A stretch of DNA of 64,000 bases from Treponema denticola ATCC 35405 (GTDB taxonomy: Bacteria; Spirochaetota; Spirochaetia; Treponematales; Treponemataceae). This document shows positions 52,425-60,180 of the stretch, one piece after another (position 1 is the first letter of the stretch; the number at the start of each line of letters is the position of its first letter). The stretch is taken from positions 1,488,001-1,552,000 of the forward strand of contig NC_002967.9 in assembly GCF_000008185.1 (NCBI RefSeq). Reading direction: 5' to 3'. A program made the translations under genes and the position numbers. The notes under the pieces are model-generated. The model had not been told where the DNA came from. It worked only from the letters and a program-made list of their open reading frames with translations, and did no database searches.

Positions 52425-55367
52425 ATGTTTCTTAAAAATCTTGAAATTTTCGGATTTAAGTCCTTTCCCGATAGAGTAAAAATTGAATTTGCAGATGGTA
52501 TAACAGCCCTCCTGGGACCCAACGGCTGCGGAAAAAGTAATGTAGTGGATGCAGTAAAATGGGTATTGGGGGAACAATCGTCCCGTACTTTACGGGCCGA
52601 CAAAATGGAAGACGTTATATTTAACGGTACCGAAAAGAGAAATCAGCTTAATATTGCAGAAGTAACCTTAACTATAAGCAATGAAAAGGGCCTCTTGAAT
52701 TTGGATTTAAGCGAAATAGCTATAAAGAGGCGTCTTTACCGTTCAGGGGAAAGCGAATATTTTATCAATAACCAGCCGGCAAAGCTGCGTGAAATTAGAG
52801 AACTTTTTTGGGACACAGGTGTCGGAAAGGCTGCATATTCCGTTATGGAGCAGGGCAAAATCGACCAGATCCTTTCGAGTAAGCCTGAAGAAAGGCGCTA
52901 TCTTTTTGAAGAAGCTGCCGGTATAACGAAATTTAAGGTAAAAAGACAGGATGCGGAAAGAAAGCTCGAAAAAACCCAAGAAAATATGAAACAGATTGAA
53001 GCTGCTTTGGCCGAGGTCCGAAGATCCTATGATACCTTAAAAATTCAGTCTGAACAAACAATCAAATACCGTGAGCTAAAAGATGCCGTTTTTGAACATG
53101 AAAGAGATATTCAGCTTTTACGCTTAAAAAGTTTTGTAGACGGTCTTGCCGCAAAAAAACAGAGCTTAAAAGAAGCCTCCGAAAAAAGAGATTCCATACA
53201 GGAGCAAATTGACGGTATTCACGGGCTCCTTTCGGAAAATATGGATATCGTAAATGAAATGGAAGAGAAGTTTAATGCTTACCGAACAAAGGTTCTAAAC
53301 CTGGCCATAGAACAAAAAGGTAAGCAGGAGCAGGTTCAAATTTACAATAAACGCCGTTCCGAGCTTAAGCTAAAGCTTAACCAACTGGAGGCTAAGACCT
53401 CTTCAACCAAGGAAAATATTGAAAGCCTTGAAGACGATATTTCCGAAAAAAATGCCGATGTTTTTGAGTTTAAAAAACAGGTTTCTGCAATAGAAAAAAA
53501 TGCCGAAGACTTTGAAAAAAACATAGACTTGGCAAGCCATAAGATTACTTCAAACAAGGAAGAAGTAAAAAGGCTTGAAGACGATATAAAAAGGCTTGAC
53601 GATATGAGAGGGGATATGGAGCTTGAATTAAAGTCCATAACCGAAGATATCGTTACCGAACTTGATAAAAATTTAAGATCGGCAGGTTATTCCTCGGCAA
53701 ATCGCTTGGAAGCCGAAAAAGACTTGGATGGTGCTTTAAACCGGTTAAAGGTTTTAATTACGGGAAAAAAGGCTATATTTTCCGACTTTGCCTCGATAGA
53801 AAATCACTCTGCAGATGATGTAAAAAAATTCGCAGAAGACTCCGTTCAAAGTTTTTCTTCACTTTTATCCATAAGCGATGAAGTTCAAAATGCCCTTGAA
53901 AAATATAAAAAATCTTCGGCAGGTTTTATTGATGACTTTTTGGCTCCTGAAGGTATTATTACCAAAAAAAGAGCAGTCGATGCCGCTATCTTGGAAAACA
54001 GGCAATCTATCGAAAATAACCGTACAAAAATTGCCGCTCTGATAGAAGAAAATAACGAGCTTTCCATCAAGATAAACGACTATCGCAAAACCCTTGAAGA
54101 TTTGCGTGTAAACAGAGCGAAGGTAGATGCTCAGGCAAAAAATGCAGAAGATCAGGTTAAACTTTTAGAACGTCAGCTTTCTTCAGAGAAAAAAATACTT
54201 CATGACCTTGAAAACGAATTTTTTACCGAAGAAAAACAATTAAAGCAAACGGAAGAAGATATTTCGGAACTTGAAGGCGAGATAAATTCTTTGGAATATG
54301 AGGGAAGAAAGATAAGTGCCGAGCTTGAAAAACTTGAAAATGAAATCTCGATAAAAAACTCCGACCTTGCCAGTAAGAGAGGGAAGGTTGACAAGCTTAA
54401 CGCAGAGCTTTCAAAAGCAAACTCTCTTTTGGAAAAATTCCATTTGGATCTTGCAGGGATTGAAGCCGATATCCGTAACACAAAAGAAAATTTTAGAGAA
54501 AAGCATTCCCGAGAGCTTATGGAGTTTGAGGAGAGGATGTTTACTATTACCTCATCTGTAAATGATCTTAGGGACAGCCTTTCTTCAATTAAGCAAAAAC
54601 TTGATTCTTTGGGACGGGTAAACTTTATGGCTCCCGAAGAATTTGAAAGCGTTAAAGAACGCTATGAATTTTTAACTAAACATATAAGCGATCTTGATAA
54701 GGCCCGTGCAGATTTGCAGAGGATTACGGATGAGATTACGGCCGAATCCACCGAGCTTTTTTTGGACACCTACAATAAGATTAAAAAGAATTTTCATAAT
54801 ATGTTTAGGAGACTTTTTGGCGGCGGAAGGGCTGAAATACGCTTAACCGATCCGAAAAATGTGCTTGAATCGGGAATAGAAATTTTTGCACAGCCTCCGG
54901 GGAAAAAACTTGAAAATATCAGTCTGTTATCGGGCGGAGAAAAATCCATGACGGCGGTAGCTCTTTTATTTGCAACCTATATGGTTAAGCCTTCTCCGTT
55001 CTGTCTTCTTGACGAAATTGACGCGGCCCTCGATGAGCAAAATGTTACCCGCTTTGTTACTACGCTTCGTGAATTTGCAAATGTAAGCCAGTACATTGTT
55101 ATTACTCATAATAAAAAGACTGTTTTGGGTGCAAATGCCATGCTGGGTGTTACCATGGAAGAATCCGGTGTTTCAAAGGTTATAGCCATAAGGCTGGATA
55201 ATGAAACGGAGCTTGAATCAAAAACTATAGACTTGGTTAATGAGCCCTTTGTAGAAGAAGATGTTGAGCCTGAGGAGGGGGTTTATATTCCGCCTCATCC
55301 GCCTAAAAGGATAAAAACCGTAAACGATGAGGAGGAAATTTCAGAAAATGATAGACCTCAAGAGTAA
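52425..55367 (+). CDS. smc: SMC-type chromosome segregation ATPase without a recognisable hinge
   Basis: The 980-residue protein has an SMC head: Walker A GPNGCGKS (residues 31-38), AVKWVLGEQSSRTLRADKMEDVIFNG (split), and at the C-terminus the signature LLSGGEKSMTAVALLF and Walker B FCLLDEIDAALDE. Long heptad coiled coils flank the middle. Bacterial SMCs have about 1,150-1,200 residues with a ~150-residue globular hinge carrying conserved glycines. Here the middle (about 395-510) is helical and charged and lacks that hinge pattern. It starts an operon with two envelope proteins, the first overlapping its end. Confidence 0.88.
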   Translation: MFLKNLEIFGFKSFPDRVKIEFADGITALLGPNGCGKSNVVDAVKWVLGEQSSRTLRADKMEDVIFNGTEKRNQLNIAEVTLTISNEKGLLNLDLSEIAIKRRLYRSGESEYFINNQPAKLREIRELFWDTGVGKAAYSVMEQGKIDQILSSKPEERRYLFEEAAGITKFKVKRQDAERKLEKTQENMKQIEAALAEVRRSYDTLKIQSEQTIKYRELKDAVFEHERDIQLLRLKSFVDGLAAKKQSLKEASEKRDSIQEQIDGIHGLLSENMDIVNEMEEKFNAYRTKVLNLAIEQKGKQEQVQIYNKRRSELKLKLNQLEAKTSSTKENIESLEDDISEKNADVFEFKKQVSAIEKNAEDFEKNIDLASHKITSNKEEVKRLEDDIKRLDDMRGDMELELKSITEDIVTELDKNLRSAGYSSANRLEAEKDLDGALNRLKVLITGKKAIFSDFASIENHSADDVKKFAEDSVQSFSSLLSISDEVQNALEKYKKSSAGFIDDFLAPEGIITKKRAVDAAILENRQSIENNRTKIAALIEENNELSIKINDYRKTLEDLRVNRAKVDAQAKNAEDQVKLLERQLSSEKKILHDLENEFFTEEKQLKQTEEDISELEGEINSLEYEGRKISAELEKLENEISIKNSDLASKRGKVDKLNAELSKANSLLEKFHLDLAGIEADIRNTKENFREKHSRELMEFEERMFTITSSVNDLRDSLSSIKQKLDSLGRVNFMAPEEFESVKERYEFLTKHISDLDKARADLQRITDEITAESTELFLDTYNKIKKNFHNMFRRLFGGGRAEIRLTDPKNVLESGIEIFAQPPGKKLENISLLSGGEKSMTAVALLFATYMVKPSPFCLLDEIDAALDEQNVTRFVTTLREFANVSQYIVITHNKKTVLGANAMLGVTMEESGVSKVIAIRLDNETELESKTIDLVNEPFVEEDVEPEEGVYIPPHPPKRIKTVNDEEEISENDRPQE

Positions 55368-55764
55368 AATAAGCGGTATTTTTAAAAACATGCAGGTTTC
55401 TTTTTCTCATCACAGAAAGCCGGTTATTATAATTGTATGTGCCTTGATTTTTATCTTAACGTTAAGCCTCCTTTTGATTATATTTTCACAAAAAAAAGAT
55501 GATGCATCATATTCCGAAACAAAAAAAGCTGTCTTATCATCTAAAAATTCCGATTTTAAATCCGGTAAGGTAGACACGGATAAACTGCAAATTATAGATG
55601 AACCGCTTTATCTGCCTCCTATTCAGTTTTCGCGGGAACAGCATAAAATATGGGAAAAAGAAGAGGTTGACTATTGGTATGAGCCTCCTGCCGAAAAGGA
55701 TATGGAGGAACTGCATAAACAGAACAAAAAAATTGCCGATAAAATACTGGAGGCTGCTCCATGA
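55348..55764 (+). CDS. Single-helix membrane protein, unknown function
   Basis: This protein of about 138 residues starts inside the 3' end of smc. I prefer the ATG at 55348 (GAGGAGG 12 nt upstream) to 55327, which overlaps that site. It has a basic N-terminal ~25 residues (LKSKISGIFKNMQVSFSHHRK), one helix (PVIIIVCALIFILTLSLLLIIF) and a soluble acidic/basic C-terminal part with WEKEEVDYWYEPPAEK. It is predicted to be anchored in the inner membrane. No family is recognised. It overlaps the lipoprotein gene by four bases. Confidence 0.6.
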   Translation: MIDLKSKISGIFKNMQVSFSHHRKPVIIIVCALIFILTLSLLLIIFSQKKDDASYSETKKAVLSSKNSDFKSGKVDTDKLQIIDEPLYLPPIQFSREQHKIWEKEEVDYWYEPPAEKDMEELHKQNKKIADKILEAAP

Positions 55765-57314
55765 AACCGATACGTTATATATTAATATTATTTTTGATTT
55801 TTATCTTTTTGAATTCCTGTGCAAGTACTAAAAAAAATACAGGCGAAACTTTAGATAAAAAAACTGAAAATATTGCGGTCAATGAACCCAAAACTGAAAC
55901 CGATAAGGAATCCGATACTGATACTTCCAAGGATTCTGAAAATGCTAAGAATTCCGAAAAGATTATAATCATGAAAGTACCTGAAGCCGAATCGGTAGAA
56001 TCCGTTTCCGATCCTAAGCCTGTTGCCGATAAACCGGCATTGGAGCTGATAGTTGATACGGAAGATGAAAATGAACTTGCCTCATCAAATAATGAAGCCG
56101 GCTCATCGAAAGATACGGATTCCAAGTTACCTTCTGTAATTGAACCGGAGCCTTTAAAGAAGCCTGAAGAAAAAAAGCCTCAGGATTCGGCGCCTTCAAC
56201 ATCTAATCAGGCCACCATAAGCGTGCCTGATAAAAAACAAATAGTAAAGCCGGCCGATGATCCTAATAAGGTTACGAAACCTGAAATTAAAAAAGAATCT
56301 TTAGAAAAACCCGTAATAAGTTCCGATAAAGCTCCTACAGCTGCAGAAACAAAACCTTCTATTCCGGAAGTTTCAGGTGTTAATGATAAGAATATTGTGA
56401 ACGAGGAAAAAATTAAAGATGGCAGTGAGCCCGCCCGCGTTTTTTCGGAATTTCCAAGCACTGAACCTGATGACTCAAAAGAAGAAAAAGCCTCCCGTTC
56501 GGTAAAGCTTTATACGGGACAAAGGCTTGAAGTTGTATACCCGGGAGAGGGTTGGGTGTATTTAGGTGAGTCCACTGCACAAAAAGGTATAAAGTATCAA
56601 CAAAGAAAACTTCAAAGCGGTACCTCTATCTTCCATTTTGGAGCTGGAGATGAAGGCTCATATATTCTTAACTTTTCATATTTTGATGTTTTTTCGGATA
56701 ACTTTATTTCGGATTCTATTGCCGTTCATGTTGAAAAAGCAAAAACAAAGCTTAATAATACGGTTAAAGCACCTGACTATAAGGGGCCTATAAACGCTCA
56801 GAAGGAAAATAAACCTGATTTAAAAAATGAAAGTAAATATGGTACGGATAAAGGGAAGGTTAATAATGATACATCTTCATCTAAGACATTGGATGAAGTT
56901 TCGGCCGGAACACCGTTAAAAGCGGAGTCTTCAGTTAAAAAAAGAGAGAATTCCAAGGTTTATGATGCTCCCGATCTTTTAACCGTAACCGAAAAGTCAG
57001 AGTCTAAAACATCCGGACAGGATTTTAAATCGGCTTCCGAGTTGTTGGATATGATAAGGGGCTATATTTCGGAAGGAAATGCAGCAAGTGCTCTAAATTC
57101 GGCAGAAGATTTTTTTAAAAATTATTCGGTAAATTTGGATGAGGCCTTATTTTTACGCGGTCAAGCATACGAGTTAAACGGACCGAATAAAAACATAAAA
57201 AAAGCCTTGGAAGCCTATCAAACCCTGACTAAAGCCTATCCAGAAAGCAAATTTTGGGATAAAGCAGACGCAAGAATAAGGTACATCAAAAAATTCTATA
57301 TCGATATAAAATAG
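55761..57314 (+). CDS. Lipoprotein with low-complexity linker and C-terminal TPR-like repeats
   Basis: The 517-residue protein has a lipoprotein signal (MKPIRYILILFLIFIFLNSC, lipid-bearing Cys20 in LNSC). After a long Glu/Lys/Pro/Ser-rich linker (about 25-250) comes a compact beta-type domain (LYTGQRLEVVYPGEGWVYLG, then SIFHFGAGDEGSYILNFSYF), a second linker, and a C-terminal helical segment (residues ~420-517) with a TPR pattern: AYELNGPNKNIKKALEAYQ, KAYPESKFWDKADAR. The end resembles BamD/YbgF-type outer-membrane assembly factors, but the middle does not. It overlaps the upstream membrane protein gene. Confidence 0.68.
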   Translation: MKPIRYILILFLIFIFLNSCASTKKNTGETLDKKTENIAVNEPKTETDKESDTDTSKDSENAKNSEKIIIMKVPEAESVESVSDPKPVADKPALELIVDTEDENELASSNNEAGSSKDTDSKLPSVIEPEPLKKPEEKKPQDSAPSTSNQATISVPDKKQIVKPADDPNKVTKPEIKKESLEKPVISSDKAPTAAETKPSIPEVSGVNDKNIVNEEKIKDGSEPARVFSEFPSTEPDDSKEEKASRSVKLYTGQRLEVVYPGEGWVYLGESTAQKGIKYQQRKLQSGTSIFHFGAGDEGSYILNFSYFDVFSDNFISDSIAVHVEKAKTKLNNTVKAPDYKGPINAQKENKPDLKNESKYGTDKGKVNNDTSSSKTLDEVSAGTPLKAESSVKKRENSKVYDAPDLLTVTEKSESKTSGQDFKSASELLDMIRGYISEGNAASALNSAEDFFKNYSVNLDEALFLRGQAYELNGPNKNIKKALEAYQTLTKAYPESKFWDKADARIRYIKKFYIDIK

Positions 57315-57405
57315 GATTTACTAGTGGTTGTAATTGTAAAGGCTAAGTTATAAGCCGATTTTAAACCGCTTGACTAAACATCTTCTTTAGGTCATTATAT
57401 CGGAC

Positions 57406-58848
57406 ATGGAAACTAGAAGTATTTTTAAAAATATATCGCCGATAGATCATCGTTATTCCCTCCCGCAAGGAGGTCTTTATGATGAACTGTCGGTTTTTTT
57501 ATCGGAAGAAGCAGGCATCGTTTATTGTGCCATGGCCGAAATGGCCATTGTAAAGGCTCATCTTAAAATTGCAGAAGAAAAAAAAGGCTCTTTACTTCCA
57601 AAACTAAGCGGCGAGCTTGAAAAAACATTGGACGATATTGCCTTAAATATTGATCCTTCCGAAGTTTATGAAGAAGAACATAAGACCCAGCACAATATAA
57701 GAGCCTTGGTAAATGTCTTAAAGAAAAAAGTCCCCGAAAATACGGCTCCCTTGGTTCACCTTGGAGCTACCAGTGCCGACATCCTCGACACGGCCTTTTC
57801 TATGAGGATAAGGGACGCTGTCATAAAGGTAATAATTCCTCTTTTAAAGAAAACCGAACTTTTACTTTGCGATATAGCTGAAAGAGAGGCTGAAACACCT
57901 CAGGTAGGGAGAACTCACGGTCAGCATGCGGTTCCGATTACCTTCGGTTATGCCGTTTCCGAATATGTAGCCCGTTTGGGTAAGTCGATTTTAAAAATGG
58001 AAGATCTTGTAAAAGATTTGCGCGGAAAATTTGCCGGAGCCGTCGGGGCTTATAATGCGGCATCTTTAATAGTTTCCGATCCGATGAGATTTGAAAAAAT
58101 CTACCTTGATTATCTCGGCTTAAAGCCTTCAGAATATTCTCATCAGCTTGTGGAGCCCGAATACATGCTCCGCCTCCTTCTTGAAGCAAATATTGCCTTC
58201 GGCATAATTGCAAACCTTGCAGACGATTTACGCAATTTGCAAAGAACCGAGATAGGGGAGGTTTTTGAATATTTTAGTGCAACACAGGTAGGCTCTTCTA
58301 CTATGCCTCAAAAGCGTAACCCATGGAATTCCGAGCATGTAAAAAGCTTGTGGAAGGCTTTTTCTCCCCGCATAATGAGTTTTTATATGGACCAAATCTC
58401 GGAGCACCAAAGAGATTTATCCAACTCTGCAAGCCAAAGGTTTATAGCCGATTATCTGACAGGCCTTGCCTTGGCCTTTAACCGTATGAATTCAATTTTA
58501 AAGGGCTTACAGGCCGATAGGGAAAATATGCTCAAAAACCTTTTACAGGGCGGTGGAAAGGTTAGGGGAGGCGTTATGGCCGAGCCCGCTTATATCCTTT
58601 TGGCGGAATGCGGCGTTTCCGATGCCCACGAGGTAATACGCAAGATTACCCTTGCTGCCGAAAATCAAAAGATAAGTTTTTATGAGGCCTTAAAGGCCGA
58701 AGAAAAGGTCTTTGCTCTTGTTACGGAAAGATTAAAAGAGCTTAACTTTGATAAGCCGGAAGAATTTTTTGCAAACCCCGAACGCTACCGAGGTCTTGCA
58801 AATGTAAAGGCAAAAGCCTTGGCCGAAAAATATAAGGCTTTAATGTAA
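57406..58848 (+). CDS. purB: Adenylosuccinate lyase
   Basis: The 480-residue member of the fumarase/aspartase superfamily cleaves adenylosuccinate and SAICAR in purine synthesis. It has HNIRALVNVLKKKV, GATSADILDTAFS, VGRTHGQHAVPITFGYAVSE and the signature GSSTMPQKRNPWNSE. The ATG at 57406 is followed by MDTRS-like residues and HRYSLP, normal for PurB. There is no clear Shine-Dalgarno. Candidate promoter TTGACT (57370-57375) has a poorly defined -10 element (near 57393-57400), close to the start codon. It is convergent with the CapA-like gene. Confidence 0.95.
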   Translation: METRSIFKNISPIDHRYSLPQGGLYDELSVFLSEEAGIVYCAMAEMAIVKAHLKIAEEKKGSLLPKLSGELEKTLDDIALNIDPSEVYEEEHKTQHNIRALVNVLKKKVPENTAPLVHLGATSADILDTAFSMRIRDAVIKVIIPLLKKTELLLCDIAEREAETPQVGRTHGQHAVPITFGYAVSEYVARLGKSILKMEDLVKDLRGKFAGAVGAYNAASLIVSDPMRFEKIYLDYLGLKPSEYSHQLVEPEYMLRLLLEANIAFGIIANLADDLRNLQRTEIGEVFEYFSATQVGSSTMPQKRNPWNSEHVKSLWKAFSPRIMSFYMDQISEHQRDLSNSASQRFIADYLTGLALAFNRMNSILKGLQADRENMLKNLLQGGGKVRGGVMAEPAYILLAECGVSDAHEVIRKITLAAENQKISFYEALKAEEKVFALVTERLKELNFDKPEEFFANPERYRGLANVKAKALAEKYKALM

Positions 58849-58852
58849 GTTT

Positions 58853-60085
58853 TTATTTTAGCTTAGGTAAGTAGGCCCTCATAAGCTCAAGCCTTTTAAG
58901 ATAGTAGGCCCTTTCTTTTTCGGGAAGGGTCTCAATCCATTCTTGGGTAAAGCGTTTTATTACGGGTGCATCTTTTTCGTTATAGTTTGTAATTAAAACA
59001 GGGGCTGCCTCTATCTCAGGCTGCAAAATACCGTCTATTTTTTTAAAGCGTAACTGCATTATTATTGAGTCTCCCGTATATTCCCTGTAGTAAGCCGGAT
59101 CGGCATAGTTTACCTTCCACCTTTGGCCCGAAATAAAATTTCCCATAGAGTACATAAAAAAGGCATTTTTTTTATGTGTGAGAAAAGAGTCAAGAGGTTC
59201 ATTATTCTCTCCTTTATTGATTTGAATAATATCTTTTTTGGAATCATCGGTTAAGATTTCCACATCGGAAAGTTCCCAATCCTGTAAAACATGGGGATGA
59301 TTAGCCCAGACTACATCTATTCCTGCTTGGGCTAAAGCCTTAAACCATGTCTTTTTACTATCTAAAACCTTAAGGCCGTATTCCGCCTCGTTTAGATGAA
59401 GAGACAGAATAAAAATATCGCAAGGATTTTCTTCCCTCATTTTTTTTATGGATAAAAGAAGTTTTTCCCTTCCTGTCTTTGTGGGTTCCGAGTAATAAAG
59501 TCTGTGTTTTGATTTGCCGTGAGAGTTGATAAGTTCCGTTACCGATAAAAATAAAATCTTCCAGCCTTTTTTTTCGATTAGAACAGGTTTAAAATCTTCA
59601 TCTTCTTTGTTTTTTAAACCGGAAGAAAAAAGCTCTTTATTTTTATACTCTTCTTTTAAAGCATTAAAACTTTTAATAGTTCCGTCTATTCCTTGAATAC
59701 CCTGATCGTTAGTGTGATTATTGGCAAACGAGAAAACATCGAAACCCCCTTCAATAGCGGCTCTTAGATAGTCTTTATGTATATTAAAGCATGGAAAGCT
59801 TGAAAGCGGTCTTTCTTCACAGACAGGTGTTTCTACATTTCCAAAAGTTAAATCATCGTTTAAAAGAATATCCCTGACATCATCATAGATTCGATTATAG
59901 TCTTTCATTTTAAAATTGACATCATGAGCCATAATATCGCCTGAGAAACTTAAAACAAGTTCGCTTATATCATTTTCTTTTTGAGGTAATTTTGATTCGG
60001 AAATTTCGGTTGAATTACAGGAATTTAAAACAAAAACCGCCGCTGTGATAAATAAAAATAAATAATAGTTAAGATTTTTTTTCAT
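58853..60085 (-). CDS. CapA/PgsA-like lipoprotein (calcineurin-like phosphoesterase fold)
   Basis: The start at 60085 is preferred to 60160 because a promoter lies between and the short form begins with a lipoprotein signal (MKKNLNYYLFLFITAAVFVL, then NSCNS; Cys23). The 410 residues show the PGA_cap pattern: LSFSGDIMAHDVNF, FGNVETPVCEERP, FSFANNHTNDQGIQGI, IFILSLHLNEAEY and VVWANHPHVLQDWE, with metal-binding Asp, Asn and His residues. Family members are linked to poly-gamma-glutamate or capsule. It is probably exported and lipid-anchored. The leader would be only a few nucleotides. Confidence 0.85.
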   Translation of the reverse strand: MKKNLNYYLFLFITAAVFVLNSCNSTEISESKLPQKENDISELVLSFSGDIMAHDVNFKMKDYNRIYDDVRDILLNDDLTFGNVETPVCEERPLSSFPCFNIHKDYLRAAIEGGFDVFSFANNHTNDQGIQGIDGTIKSFNALKEEYKNKELFSSGLKNKEDEDFKPVLIEKKGWKILFLSVTELINSHGKSKHRLYYSEPTKTGREKLLLSIKKMREENPCDIFILSLHLNEAEYGLKVLDSKKTWFKALAQAGIDVVWANHPHVLQDWELSDVEILTDDSKKDIIQINKGENNEPLDSFLTHKKNAFFMYSMGNFISGQRWKVNYADPAYYREYTGDSIIMQLRFKKIDGILQPEIEAAPVLITNYNEKDAPVIKRFTQEWIETLPEKERAYYLKRLELMRAYLPKLK

Positions 60086-60095
60086 AATTGTTATA

Positions 60096-60124
60096 ATTAT
60101 ACATTGACAATTGATATTATACAA
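60096..60124 (-). promoter_or_regulatory. Promoter of the CapA-like gene
   Basis: On the minus strand TTGTAT (60124-60119), a 17-nt spacer and TATAAT (60101-60096). The ATG at 60085 is 10 nt from the -10 box and has no Shine-Dalgarno. The promoter overlaps that of ppdK on the other strand. Confidence 0.6.
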
Positions 60125-60132
60125 GATACAAT
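60104..60132 (+). promoter_or_regulatory. Promoter of ppdK
   Basis: TTGACA (60104-60109), a 17-nt spacer and TACAAT (60127-60132). A ribosome-binding site AAGGAGGA stands 8 nt before the ATG at 60181. Confidence 0.7.
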
Positions 60133-60180
60133 ATATAAATATATTGTAATAATTGTTCAATGTTCAAGGAGGACAATGCA

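Noticed and set aside
57370-57408. Possible leaderless promoter of purB (TTGACT with an AT-rich -10 region).
   Set aside because: The -10 element is ambiguous (spacers of 17-19 all give poor matches), so I do not count it with the clear cases.
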